In this document: positions 8,162 through 17,028 of the stretch, piece after piece
Position numbering within the stretch: the stretch's first letter is position 1
How the letters are laid out: each line of letters opens with the position of its first letter
Source of the DNA: Serratia quinivorans
Lineage (GTDB): Bacteria > Pseudomonadota > Gammaproteobacteria > Enterobacterales > Enterobacteriaceae
Direction: 5' to 3'
Assembly: GCA_900457075.1 (NCBI GenBank)
Contig: UGYN01000002.1
Coordinates: forward strand, 5,332,001-5,396,000
DNA length: 64,000 nucleotides
The notes under the pieces: model-generated
Databases searched by the model: none
What the model saw: the letters and a program-made list of their open reading frames with translations, nothing else
Told to the model about the DNA's origin: nothing
Position numbers and translations under genes: made by a program

Positions 8162-8177
8162 TGTGACGCAGATCACA
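8162..8177. promoter_or_regulatory. CRP binding site upstream of yjcB
   Basis: TGTGACGCAGATCACA: both perfect half-sites with a 6-bp spacer, 63 bp upstream of the yjcB start and about 205 bp from the divergent PBP2-like gene. Confidence 0.75.
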
Positions 8178-8239
8178 CTAATTCATTTTTGCCCGCACGG
8201 CCCCCCACCGACTGCGGCTTTTTCCAAGGACCATGTTCG

Positions 8240-8521
8240 ATGAGTGCCATTGCCACAGGTTTTATCATGATGCGCTGGGAGTTACTGAGCGCCGTTATGA
8301 TGTTTATGTCCAGCCAGCTAAACGTCGTTTGCCGCAAGACCAGCCGCAACGGCATGGCATTTATGTTCAGCAGCCTGGGGCTGTTCACCACCTGCTGGTT
8401 CGTCATGGGCCTGATGGGCATCAGTTTCAGCCAGGAAGGCTTTACGCAGTTCTGGTCCCACGCCTGGGATATGTATGTCGAAGTGGTCAGCAACACCCCC
8501 ACCGACTGGCCACTGCCCTGA
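8240..8521 (+). CDS. yjcB: YjcB family inner-membrane protein, unknown function
   Basis: A 93-residue protein, the same length as E. coli YjcB and sharing its pattern: an N-terminal MRWELLSAVMMFMSSQLNV segment, a second hydrophobic segment SSLGLFTTCWFVMGLMGIS, and a C-terminal NTPTDWPLP that corresponds to the NQTPPQWP end of E. coli YjcB. It probably spans the inner membrane twice. I chose the ATG at 8240, just after the weak AGGA of CCAAGGACC, over earlier in-frame starts because it gives the family length. A perfect CRP site sits upstream, so expression is probably catabolite-controlled. The role is unknown. Confidence 0.85.
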   Translation: MSAIATGFIMMRWELLSAVMMFMSSQLNVVCRKTSRNGMAFMFSSLGLFTTCWFVMGLMGISFSQEGFTQFWSHAWDMYVEVVSNTPTDWPLP

Positions 8522-8528
8522 GCCAGAA

Positions 8529-8562
8529 TGGAGAGGCAAGGCGTGACGCGTTTTGCCTGTCC
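8529..8562 (+). terminator. Possible terminator after yjcB
   Basis: GGCAAGGCG-TGA-CGCGTTTTGCC forms an imperfect stem shortly after the yjcB stop. The pairing is broken in the middle, so confidence is low. Confidence 0.35.
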
Positions 8563-8818
8563 TCTATATTGCGTTTGAGCGTCGGTGGTAACATCCCGTT
8601 ATTACCCAAAGGTTCATAAAATAAATAAAATATAATCGGGTGGTCTGAGACCGGCAGGGGCTTATGCTGGCCCCAGACAACCTTGTCACACTGACGGGAA
8701 GGCAAACTTCCTGCTCACCTTTCCTGTTCCCCCCTTAATTAATCCAGAATCCGGCTTAATACTTAACCGATGACTGGCCTGGCTGATGGATAGCCATGCG
8801 CCGCCATCAGGATGCGTC

Positions 8819-9607
8819 ATGATTTCTGCTTCTGCCCGTATTGCCGACAACAGCGTGATTGAGCCAGGCGTGATTATCGGTGCCCGCGTGAGTATCGGCC
8901 CTTTTTGCTTCATTTCCGCCGGGGTTGAGATAGGTGAAGGCACCACTATCGCCTCGCACACGGTGATTAATGGCCTGACGCGCATCGGCCGCGACAATGT
9001 TATCGGTCAGTTTTCCTCGATCGGCGAAGCCAGTCAGGATCTGAAATATGCCGGTGAGCCGACCACGCTGACCATCGGCGATCGCAATCGCATCGGCAAA
9101 TACGCCACCCTGCATCGCGGTACGCTGCAAGGCTGCCAACGCACCGTCATCGGTCATGACAACGACCTGCGCGACAATGTGCATGTTGCCCATGACTGCA
9201 TCATCGGTGACGGCGCTTACCTTGGCGATCACAGCGGCCTGGCGGGTCATGTTGAATTAGGCGATGCCGTCTGGGTCGGTGTTCGGTGCGCGGTACATCA
9301 GTTTTGCATTATCGGTGCCCATGCGCGATTAGCCGACGCCACCCTTCTGGTGCAGGACCTGCCTCCCTTTGTGCAGGCTGGCGGTCATCGCGCCAAGCCT
9401 GATGGTCTGCATCTGGCTGCACCGGCTTTTCTGGCCGCCGATCCGCAACAGCAACGGGTGATTCACTCGCTGTATGACATGCTCTACCACCGGGCGATGC
9501 CGCTGGAGGAGGTTCGGCATGAAGTGACTCACCTCAGCGTGGAATACCCGCTGCTGAGCCTGTTCCTCGACTTCTTCACGCGCTCGACGCGCGGCATTAT
9601 CCGCTGA
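8819..9607 (+). CDS. LpxA-like UDP-GlcNAc O-acyltransferase paralogue (solitary)
   Basis: A 262-residue left-handed beta-helix acyltransferase, exactly the length of E. coli LpxA, the enzyme that puts the first 3-hydroxyacyl chain on UDP-GlcNAc for lipid A. Hexapeptide repeats run from residue 1 to about 190, then a helical C-terminal domain ends DFFTRSTRGIIR as in LpxA. His122 and the catalytic His125 are present in NVHVAHDC, and AVHQFCIIGAH is kept. It departs from LpxA in several conserved spots, for example LGDHSGLAGHV and VGVRCAVHQF. It is not in an lpxD-fabZ-lpxA-lpxB cluster, so it is a second copy. The ATG at 8819 follows AGGA; an earlier ATG at 8786 lacks this. Confidence 0.85.
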   Translation: MISASARIADNSVIEPGVIIGARVSIGPFCFISAGVEIGEGTTIASHTVINGLTRIGRDNVIGQFSSIGEASQDLKYAGEPTTLTIGDRNRIGKYATLHRGTLQGCQRTVIGHDNDLRDNVHVAHDCIIGDGAYLGDHSGLAGHVELGDAVWVGVRCAVHQFCIIGAHARLADATLLVQDLPPFVQAGGHRAKPDGLHLAAPAFLAADPQQQRVIHSLYDMLYHRAMPLEEVRHEVTHLSVEYPLLSLFLDFFTRSTRGIIR

Positions 9608-9619
9608 GCAACGTGGCCG

Positions 9620-10567
9620 CTATGCCACCTTATGGCAACGCACCGCTGAGCCACCCAGATTAACCCGCAAGTTTTGCGGCAGTTGGCAGCCTTCTCCGGC
9701 ATAAGGGCAACGTTCGCGGAAGAAACACCCCTGCGGCAACTGGCGGTTGCCCGGCAGTTCGCCCTTGCGATCTTCAATCGTGCTGTCGGTCAATGAGCGC
9801 CCTGCGCGAGGCACCGAATCCAGCAGCAACCGGGTATAGGGATGCTGCGGCTGGCGCAGTACCTGCGCGGTCGGGCCCAGTTCCACAATTTGCCCCAGAT
9901 ACATCACGGCGACACGGTCACTCATGTGCTGAATCACCGAGACGTTATGCGAAATCAGCACATAGGTCAGATTGCGTTGGCGCTGCAATTCCACCAATAA
10001 ATTGAGGATCTGCGCCTGCACCGAAATATCCAGCGCCGAGGTAGGTTCATCGAGCACGATGATATCCGGTTGCGAAGATAGCGCACGAGCAATGGAGATA
10101 CGCTGCCGCTGTCCGCCGGAAAACTCGTGTGGCAAGCGGTCAATCGCCTCCGGCCGCAGGCCGACCTGTTGCGCCAGTTCCGCCGCCTGTGCCCGCCGCT
10201 GCGCCACGCTGGTATGCTGCTGCACGTACACCGGTTCAGTAATAATGCGCCACACCGGCAGGCGGGGATCGAGCGACGACTGCGGATCCTGAAACACCAT
10301 CTGCATACCGCTGCCAAACCAGGATCCATCGTTGCGCGCCCGCAGCAACTCACCGCTACTCGGTTTCAACAATCCCATCAGCAACTGCGCCAGCGTACTC
10401 TTGCCGCAGCCGGATTCGCCAACGATACCCAGGGTTTCCCCGCGTATAATGTTGAGATCCAACCCGTTGAGCGCGTGGACATACTCACGTGGCTTGCCAC
10501 GCCAGTTATAACTGGCGGGAAAGCGTAGCCGCACGTCGCGCAGTTCCAGCAGCGCTTCAAGGTTCAT
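9620..10567 (-). CDS. ddpF: D,D-dipeptide ABC importer ATP-binding protein DdpF
   Basis: A 315-residue ATPase of the Opp/Dpp family, last gene of the ddpXABCDF set. It carries Walker [10 protein letters not shown] (50-58), signature FSGGQRQR, Walker [13 protein letters not shown], and the C-terminal oligopeptide extension with the cysteine pattern [14 protein letters not shown]. With DdpD it energises import of D-Ala-D-Ala released from peptidoglycan. Its start overlaps the end of ddpD by 11 bp. The family assignment is firm; the specific name depends on the whole operon matching the E. coli order. Confidence 0.88.
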   Translation of the reverse strand: MNLEALLELRDVRLRFPASYNWRGKPREYVHALNGLDLNIIRGETLGIVGESGCGKSTLAQLLMGLLKPSSGELLRARNDGSWFGSGMQMVFQDPQSSLDPRLPVWRIITEPVYVQQHTSVAQRRAQAAELAQQVGLRPEAIDRLPHEFSGGQRQRISIARALSSQPDIIVLDEPTSALDISVQAQILNLLVELQRQRNLTYVLISHNVSVIQHMSDRVAVMYLGQIVELGPTAQVLRQPQHPYTRLLLDSVPRAGRSLTDSTIEDRKGELPGNRQLPQGCFFRERCPYAGEGCQLPQNLRVNLGGSAVRCHKVA

Positions 10568-11561
10568 TTCGCACCTCCAAATTAATAGACTGCGGATGCC
10601 AGCAGGCCACCCGCTGGGCCGGTTCTGCGGCTAAGGGCATTAGCGGCGGTGTTTGTCGGCACTGGCCGTCGGCGTGGCTGCAACGGTTGCTGAAGGCGCA
10701 GCCCGGCGGCAGCGCACTCAAATTAGGCACCGTGCCGGGAATGGCCCGCAGCAGGCTGCGCGGCTCGGCGCGTTCCGGCGCCGCCAGTAACAGCCCAATG
10801 GAATACGGGTGGCTTGGGTGTTCGATCACCCGCTCTGTAGTACCACTTTCAATCACGTGCCCGGCGTACATCACATACACCCGGTCGCAAAGCTGCGATA
10901 CCACCGCCATATCATGGGTGATAAACAGCACCGCCGTGCCGCTGGCACGCGCTTTTTGTTGCAACAACCTCAGCACCTGGCGCTGCACCGTTACGTCCAG
11001 CGCGGTGGTCGGTTCATCGGCGATAATCAGCTCCGGCTCGCAGGAAAACGCCATGGCGATCAACACCCGCTGGCGCATACCGCCGGACAGTTCGAACGGA
11101 TAACGTTCCATCACGCGTTCCGCGTCGGCAATTTGCATCTCCTGCAACAGTTGAATCGCCTTGTCACGCGCCGCCCTAGCCGAGAGCCGCTGATGCAGAC
11201 GGATCACTTCACACATCTGGCGACCAATCTTGCGCGTCGGATTCAGTGCGCTCATCGGTTCCTGGAAAATCATCGATACCCGCGCGCCGCGCAATTGACG
11301 CATTTGCCGCTCACTGGCATTGAGGACGTCGGTGCCCAGTATCTGCAGCGCTCCGCCGGTCACGCTGTAGCCGTCCTCCGCCAGCAGCCGCAGGGTCATC
11401 ATCGCCGTCACCGACTTGCCGGAACCGGACTCACCCACCACGCCGACAATCTCGCCGGCCTTAACCTGCAGCGAAACGCGGTTAAGTGCCTTGACGCTGC
11501 CGCCGTAGACCGGGAATTCCAGTTGCAGCTCTTCGATAGATAAAACGGTAACTTCACTCAT
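10557..11561 (-). CDS. ddpD: D,D-dipeptide ABC importer ATP-binding protein DdpD
   Basis: A 334-residue Dpp/Opp-family ATPase: Walker A GESGSGKS near residue 42, QEPMSALNP in the Q-loop region, signature LSGGMRQR, Walker [13 protein letters not shown] and the C-terminal [14 protein letters not shown] metal/structural motif. It pairs with DdpF as the ATPase heterodimer of the D-Ala-D-Ala importer. It starts at the last base of ddpC and overlaps ddpF, so the genes are translationally coupled. Confidence 0.88.
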   Translation of the reverse strand: MSEVTVLSIEELQLEFPVYGGSVKALNRVSLQVKAGEIVGVVGESGSGKSVTAMMTLRLLAEDGYSVTGGALQILGTDVLNASERQMRQLRGARVSMIFQEPMSALNPTRKIGRQMCEVIRLHQRLSARAARDKAIQLLQEMQIADAERVMERYPFELSGGMRQRVLIAMAFSCEPELIIADEPTTALDVTVQRQVLRLLQQKARASGTAVLFITHDMAVVSQLCDRVYVMYAGHVIESGTTERVIEHPSHPYSIGLLLAAPERAEPRSLLRAIPGTVPNLSALPPGCAFSNRCSHADGQCRQTPPLMPLAAEPAQRVACWHPQSINLEVRNEP

Positions 11562-12454
11562 CAGCGCCCCCGGGTTTTAGGATCCAGCAGGTCGCGCAGA
11601 CCGTCGCCGAACAGATTAAAGCCGGTGGCGGTGATCAGGATCGCCGTACCGGGAAAGGCCGAATACCACCACTGGTCGAGCACATAGTTGCGCCCGTTGG
11701 CCACCATCGCCCCCCACTCGGCGGTCGGCTGCTGAGCGCCCAGGCCGATAAAGCCCAGCGTGGCCGCCATCAGGATCGCCGTGCCAATATCCAGCGACGC
11801 CTGCACCACCAACGGCGGCATTACGTTACGCAGCACATGCCAACCGATCAGGTGCCAACGCGAGGCACCAAAGGTGCGTGCTGCCTGCATATAAGCCTGA
11901 TGGCGTAGCGTTAAGGTTTGGCCACGCGCCAGCCGCACATAAAACGGAATGCGCACCACCGCGATAGCCAACATGGCATTGAACAGGCTGGGACCGAGCG
12001 CCGCCGCCAGCGCCATGGTCAGCACCAGCGAAGGCACCGACAGCATAATGTCCATGCAGCGCATAATCAGCGCATCCACCGTGCCGCCCATCACGCCGGA
12101 GAAGCAGCCAAGCAGCGAGCCAATGCCCCCCGCCAGCACCACCACCGCCAGCCCGGCGGCCACCGACTGACGGCTGCCAACCAGTACCCGGCTGAACAGA
12201 TCGCGGCCTACTTCATCAGTACCGAACCAGTGTTCTGCCGAAGGCGGCAGCAGGCGTGCGGTAAGATCAATCGCATCCGGGTTGTGCGGTACCAGCCACG
12301 GCGAGAACAGCATCAGGAACAGTACGGCAATCATGATAGCGGCACCCAGTAACGTCAGCGGGCTACGCCGCACGCGATACCAGGCACGGCGCAGGCTGAC
12401 AAAACGCAAGGCCGGTTGCGCCGCCGGCGGTTGTTCGATTTGAGTCATTGTCAT
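11561..12454 (-). CDS. ddpC: D,D-dipeptide ABC importer permease DdpC
   Basis: A 297-residue permease of the DppC type, beginning MTMTQIEQPP at the TAATG junction with ddpB. Features: an N-terminal TM near residues 36-58, the HWFGTDEVGRDLFSR segment typical of DppC/OppC, five further TMs and the EAA loop in QAARTFGASRWHLIGWHVLRN. The open frame continues upstream to 13348 only because the ddpB frameshifts throw a second reading of that gene into the same frame. The true DdpC start is the ATG at 12454. Confidence 0.87.
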   Translation of the reverse strand: MTMTQIEQPPAAQPALRFVSLRRAWYRVRRSPLTLLGAAIMIAVLFLMLFSPWLVPHNPDAIDLTARLLPPSAEHWFGTDEVGRDLFSRVLVGSRQSVAAGLAVVVLAGGIGSLLGCFSGVMGGTVDALIMRCMDIMLSVPSLVLTMALAAALGPSLFNAMLAIAVVRIPFYVRLARGQTLTLRHQAYMQAARTFGASRWHLIGWHVLRNVMPPLVVQASLDIGTAILMAATLGFIGLGAQQPTAEWGAMVANGRNYVLDQWWYSAFPGTAILITATGFNLFGDGLRDLLDPKTRGR

Positions 12455-13472
12455 TATCCCTCGCGCCCCATTCGCGGGTCGATCCACAGATAAAGCAGAT
12501 CGACGATCAAATTCACCATCACGTAGGCGAAGGACACCACCACGGCAAACCCCATTACCGCCGGGAAGTCCAGCGCCTGAATGGAGTCCACCACATAGGC
12601 ACCCATACCCGGCCAGGCGAATACCGTTTCGGTCAGTACCGCGCCATACAGTAAATCCCCCAGCGCCAACCCCAACACCGTCACCGACGGGATCAGGGCG
12701 TTGGGCAGCGCATGCCCGAGCACCACGCGCCAATGCGAAAGGCCGTTGGCGCGCGCAGTGCGGATGTAGTCTTCTCCCAACTGTTCCAGCATCGCCGATC
12801 GAATTTGCCGCGCCACCACCCCGAGGTGAACAAAGGCCAGGGTCAGCGCCGGCAAAATCAGGTGCTGCAGGCTGTTCCAGAAGGCTTCGCCATTGCCGGT
12901 CAACAGGGAATCGAGCAGGTAGAAACCGGTGATATGGGTCGGTGGATCCAGCCAGTCGTCCAGCCTGCCGCCGGCCGGGTAACAGATTGAGTTGGCCGTA
13001 AAAAAGGATAATGACGCCCAGCCCCAGCCAGAATGCCGGGGTGGAGATACCGGTCACCGACAGTAACCGCACCAGATGATCGGGCCATTTATTGCGATAA
13101 ACCGCCGATACCACGCCGAGCGGGCACACCCAGCGCGATTGCCAGCAACAAGGCGCAAAAAGCCAGTTCCAGCGTGGCGGGAAAGAAGGCTCGCAGATCT
13201 TCCAGTACCGGTCGCCCGGTGCGAATGGAAGTTCCCAGATCGCCATGCAACAGATCCAGCACGTAGCGGCCAAATTGCACATATAACGGCTGATCCAACC
13301 CCAGCTGCTGGCGAATATGCTGGACAATTTCTTCGCTGGCGCGGTCACCGGCCAGCAGCCGCGCCGGATCGCCGGGGATCAGGTGAGAAATGGTAAAGGT
13401 GATAACGCACACCCCGAACATCACCAGCACCAACCCCCAGCAACGCTGACGGATAAGGCTCCAAACGTTCAT
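12454..13472 (-). pseudogene. ddpB: D,D-dipeptide ABC importer permease DdpB, two frameshifts
   Basis: A DppB-type permease readable over its full length only across three frames. The N-terminal part (MNVWSLIRQRC...) is open to about 13120, a middle part (GVVSAVYRNKWPDHLVRLL...) follows to about 12975, and the C-terminal part (TGNGEAFWNSLQHLILPAL...DPRMGREG) runs to the TAA at 12454. Each switch needs removal of one base from a GGG run on the plus strand (13122-13124 and 12977-12979). Removing both gives 338 residues, the normal family length, with LLPAGGRLDDWLD restored. Because both are single-base run-length differences, sequencing error is as likely as real inactivation. If real, D-Ala-D-Ala import would fail. 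Confidence 0.8.
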
Positions 13473-13577
13473 AGCGATTTCCCATGGTGCAGGGGCAGCC
13501 AAACGGCTACCCGAGTTAGACAGCTATGTTGTATTCAAACCTGAGATACTCGGGCCTAGCGCACCGTGGGGCCATTA

Positions 13578-13663
13578 TGGGACACGTCCATGTGTCCCAC
13601 CCTACGGGCCGACGGAAGTCGTTCCAATTTGCTCCCGGCAAATTGGTCGGCAGCTAAAGCTGC
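13578..13663. repeat. Intergenic cluster of three perfect hairpins
   Basis: Three consecutive perfect inverted repeats: TGGGACAC/GTGTCCCA (13578-13599, 6-nt loop), CCAATTTGC/GCAAATTGG (13624-13646, 5-nt loop) and GCAGCT/AGCTGC (13650-13663, 2-nt loop). The second is nested in an outer GCCGA...TCGGC pairing. It lies in the 257-bp gap between ddpA and ddpB. The arrangement resembles a REP/BIME or ERIC-like mosaic element, though the sequence is not the ERIC consensus I know. Confidence 0.7.
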
Positions 13664-13729
13664 TACGACCCCATCGGCACGCTCTCCCTAATAACCGGCT
13701 TTGTTAGATGTCTGAAATAGCCAAACAAC

Positions 13730-15280
13730 TTACTTGCTCATCTGCCCAACATTGAACACCTGCTCCAGCATCGGGTTATATACAAAGCCCTTCACCTCTT
13801 TGTTCATCGCCACCTGATAGTTTTTCTGGAACAGATAAACATAGGCCGCCTGGTCGATGACAATTTTCTGCGCCGCCTGGTAATCGGCAGTACGCACCTG
13901 CTGATCGGACACCGCTACCGCTTTCTTCAGCAGCGCATCCACCTGCGGATCGCTGTAGAACGAACGGTTGCCCGGCAGTCCTTTCTTGTCGGATTCGAAC
14001 CAGTAGTTCATGAACATGTAGGGGTCGGCGAAGTCCGGGCTCCAGTTGCCGATGGCGATGTCGTAGTTACCCTGGCCGATACGGTCACGCATGGTGGCGT
14101 TGGCCAGTTTCTCCAGCTTGACGTTGATGCCCACCGTCGCCAGGCTGGCCTGTACCGACAGCGCTATCGCCTCCCAGTTGGGGTCGCTTACCGAATACAG
14201 GAAATTGAGCGAAGCCGGTTTGTCCTTCACCGCCGCCAGTGCTGCTTTGGCCTTGTCCGCATTCTGGCTATATTGCTGCGCGGTGGCGTCGTATCCCCAC
14301 ATGCCTTCCGGGATCGGGCCACGCATCTGTTTGCCGTTACCGCCGAGAATGCCCTTCACCATGCCCTGGTAATCCACCGCGTAGGAAATGGCGCGGCGCA
14401 GATCAACCTGATTCAGCGGCGCTTTGCCGTTGTTGAGATATAAGTAGGTCACCCGCAGCGACGGATACTCATTGACCGCCACCTTGTTTTCGCTCTTCAA
14501 CGCCGTAAGCTGGTCGATCGGCAAGGATTCGGCAATATCCAGGTCACCACGGGTCAGTTGTAAACGACGGGTGGCGCTTTCGCCGATGATTTTCACCGTT
14601 ACCCGCTTAAAGGCCGGTTTGGCACCGCTGTAATACGGATTCGGTACCAGCACCAGCTGCTGGCCTTTTTGCCAACGATCCAATTTGTACGGGCCGGAAC
14701 CGGCGCTGTGGTTCGCCAGCCAGGCTTTACCTTCGTCCGCCGGATTAGCCTTGGCGATGGCCGGGTTAACAATACCGGCCCCGTCGTTGGCCAGGGTGTA
14801 CAGGAACGGTGCAAACGGGGTTTTCAGGGTGAACCGCACGGTTAGCGGATCCACCGCCGTCACCTGCAAGTCTTTCGGGAAAGCTTCGGAAGGCCCCTGA
14901 CCAATTTTCATCAGGCGTTCGAACGACCACTTCACCGCCTCGGCATTAACATCCGAACCGTCATCAAACTTGTTGCCGGGTTTGAGTTTAAAGGTCCACA
15001 CCAGCTGATCGTCAGAAGCCGTCCAGCTTTCTGCCAGCTCGCCCTCCACCTGAGTCGAGCCTTTGCCGCCCTCGGTTTTGTACTGTACCAGTCGTTGGTA
15101 GGCCGGATAGGTCACCGTCCAGTCGTTGTTATCTATGGTCACCGCAGGATCCAGCGTTTGCGGGTCGGCCGCCTTGCCAATCACCAGCATGTCTTTGGGT
15201 ACAGCGGCCTGCGCCTGACCCATTACCGCCATGCCCAACGTCACTGCAGCCGCCAGAGCGGCGTATTTGATCTGATTCAT
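13730..15280 (-). CDS. ddpA: D,D-dipeptide ABC importer periplasmic binding protein DdpA
   Basis: A 516-residue family-5 solute-binding protein. The signal peptide MNQIKYAALAAAVTLGMAVMGQAQA is followed by DPQTLDPA near the mature start and LAESWTASDDQLVWTFKL, hallmarks of DppA/OppA proteins. It should capture D-Ala-D-Ala in the periplasm and deliver it to DdpBC. It lies 35 bp downstream of ddpX, matching the E. coli ddpXA order. I chose the ATG at 15278-15280, preceded by GGAGC, over an upstream open extension that would bury the signal peptide. A hairpin-rich gap follows and may lower expression of the downstream genes relative to ddpXA. Confidence 0.9.
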   Translation of the reverse strand: MNQIKYAALAAAVTLGMAVMGQAQAAVPKDMLVIGKAADPQTLDPAVTIDNNDWTVTYPAYQRLVQYKTEGGKGSTQVEGELAESWTASDDQLVWTFKLKPGNKFDDGSDVNAEAVKWSFERLMKIGQGPSEAFPKDLQVTAVDPLTVRFTLKTPFAPFLYTLANDGAGIVNPAIAKANPADEGKAWLANHSAGSGPYKLDRWQKGQQLVLVPNPYYSGAKPAFKRVTVKIIGESATRRLQLTRGDLDIAESLPIDQLTALKSENKVAVNEYPSLRVTYLYLNNGKAPLNQVDLRRAISYAVDYQGMVKGILGGNGKQMRGPIPEGMWGYDATAQQYSQNADKAKAALAAVKDKPASLNFLYSVSDPNWEAIALSVQASLATVGINVKLEKLANATMRDRIGQGNYDIAIGNWSPDFADPYMFMNYWFESDKKGLPGNRSFYSDPQVDALLKKAVAVSDQQVRTADYQAAQKIVIDQAAYVYLFQKNYQVAMNKEVKGFVYNPMLEQVFNVGQMSK

Positions 15281-15315
15281 AAACAAAGCTCCTGATGCGT
15301 TGAATGTGTGTTGTT

Positions 15316-15879
15316 TTAATCGTAAGAAAAACAGCCGAAGCGATCGGCCAAAAGCGGATACTCGCCCGCGTTGGGCAGCTCGAAATGCCACCATTCGCTG
15401 GCGATAGCGCGAAAACCTCCGGCGGCCATCACCGCATTCAGCAGCAGCCGGTTGCGCTGCACCTCCGGAGGGAAATCAGGGTAAAACGGGTGGGATCTTT
15501 CGCTCATCTCATCAAAGGCGGTGCCCATATCCAGCGCCACACCGGCGGCATCCAGCAGCGTCACGTCGATCGCCACGCCCCGGCTGTGGTGCGAACCGGT
15601 TAGCGTGCTGGTGACATATTGCGGATCCGGACACGCCTGCCACAACAATGCCTGCGCCTGCTGTGGCCGATAAGCGTCGAACACCAGCAGGGAAAAACCG
15701 GCCAACCGCGCCGCCAGCAAACAGCGCCCTAATCCCTGCACCGCGTCGGGATGCAGCAGGCAGCGGCTCTCAAGATAAATCGCCCGGCCGGTCAGGTTGT
15801 CGGCGCTGGCGTATTTCAAGTCGATAGGCAACTCGGGAAAGGCTTCGGCCAAATCGACTAACGTTACATTGTCACTCAT
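15316..15879 (-). CDS. ddpX: D-alanyl-D-alanine dipeptidase DdpX (VanX family)
   Basis: A 187-residue zinc dipeptidase that hydrolyses D-Ala-D-Ala. The VanX/DdpX signature SxHxxGxAxD is present as SHHSRGVAID (96-105), giving zinc ligands His98 and Asp105. EWWHFE gives the catalytic base Glu162 and third ligand His165. Arg71 in FDAYRP is the conserved transition-state arginine. There is no signal peptide, so it acts in the cytoplasm on dipeptide imported by the neighbouring transporter, letting the cell use cell-wall D-alanine in starvation. It heads the operon. Confidence 0.95.
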   Translation of the reverse strand: MSDNVTLVDLAEAFPELPIDLKYASADNLTGRAIYLESRCLLHPDAVQGLGRCLLAARLAGFSLLVFDAYRPQQAQALLWQACPDPQYVTSTLTGSHHSRGVAIDVTLLDAAGVALDMGTAFDEMSERSHPFYPDFPPEVQRNRLLLNAVMAAGGFRAIASEWWHFELPNAGEYPLLADRFGCFSYD

Positions 15880-15908
15880 TGCGTTTTCCCATAGTGATTA
15901 AATAGTGA

Positions 15909-16782
15909 TTAAGATTCAAATTGCCCCAGCTCTTTTTGCAGGCTGCGGTTATTGGCCAGCCGTTGCTCCACCGCCGCGCCACCCTGTTCCAGCACCGAAG
16001 ACAGCAGCAGATTGAACAGACAGCTCAGCGGTGCCAGTGAGTCCCAAAACTGGCCGGGTGTCGGTTTTCACCTGCAGCAGATCAATCGGGTAATCCCTTG
16101 CCCACGGGCAGTAAATATCGGTGATCAGCGCCAGCCGCAGCCCGCGGGCACAGGCAGCCTGACAATATTTTTGGGCGATAGTGGAATAGGCGCGGGTGTC
16201 AGTCAGCACCAGATAAGGCGCGCTGAATTCCGAATTGAGTGATTCCACGTAAGTGCCGGACAGTCCGTCGGCGTAATAGACTTTGGGCCGCAGATATTCC
16301 AGATGGCTGTAGAAGGCGTTGGCGATACCGCGCGTGGATTGAATACCGACCACGAACACCGCTTCCGCCTGCGCCAACTGTCGGCTGACCTGGGCAAAGG
16401 CATCACCGCCGGCCAATTGGTAAACATGCTCGACAGCCTCCAGCTCCAGCGTTAACGACTGGCGCAGTTTTTGCGGCTGTGGCTGTTCGCGACGTTGGCG
16501 ATAAGCGCCCAGACGGTCGGTCACGCCCCAGGGCTGATACAGCGCCGTCCCCTGTTCACGCAGCGTGCGTTTCAAATCGTCAAGATTGCGGTAACCCAGA
16601 CTACGCAGGTAGCGGCCCACAGAGATGCCGCTGGTGGCGGTGCTGCGGGCGATGCTGTCTGCCGTTTCAAACGGTACCTGCGCCAAGTTGGCCAGTAGAT
16701 ATCCGGCGATACGTTTCCCGGTCGGGGTCTGTACCGCAAATGACGCTTCTATTTGTGCGATCACATCTGGATGCTCAGCCAT
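15909..16782 (-). pseudogene. RpiR/MurR-family regulator of the ddp operon, one frameshift
   Basis: A transcription factor with an N-terminal HTH_6 domain (about residues 1-77, ADSIARSTATSGISVGRYLRSLG) and a C-terminal SIS sugar-isomerase domain (VFVVGIQSTRGIANAFYSHLEYL). The reading frame breaks after VKTDTR. Dropping one base of the GGCC at 16052-16055 restores QFWDSLAPLSCLFNLLLSS and ends at the TAA 15909-15911, giving 290 residues, normal for the family. As written, the frame instead gains an unrelated glycine-rich tail. It lies 29 bp upstream of ddpX on the same strand and is the obvious local regulator. RpiR proteins commonly sense cell-wall or sugar-phosphate metabolites. Confidence 0.8.
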
Positions 16783-16822
16783 AGTTCGCCCGTTGTTGTT
16801 GAGTTGTCATTACGCCACCCTC

Positions 16823-16838
16823 TGTTACTCAGGTAACA
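16823..16838. promoter_or_regulatory. Operator-like palindrome upstream of the RpiR gene
   Basis: TGTTAC-TCAG-GTAACA is a perfect 6-bp inverted repeat 41 bp upstream of the regulator start. It is a reasonable site for autoregulation and ddp control by the RpiR protein. Confidence 0.4.
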
Positions 16839-17028
16839 AAGACTGATGATGACAATGCATGGCCCGTGCCAATGGCGAACTGCTGGGGGAAAATTATCGC
16901 GTGGCGGCGTATGGCGCTGCAGGAGCGGTAGCGCCTGCGGTTACAACATAGTCATCAGTTGATAACTATTGCACAACAATTGGGCAATGCATCTGGCAAT
17001 GCACCGCCGTGAACCCTTAATTTCAATT

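Noticed and set aside
11561..13348. A single 595-residue protein joining part of DdpB to DdpC
   Set aside because: The N-terminal two thirds are partly out-of-frame DdpB. DdpC has its own ATG and TAATG junction, so this is not a real fusion.
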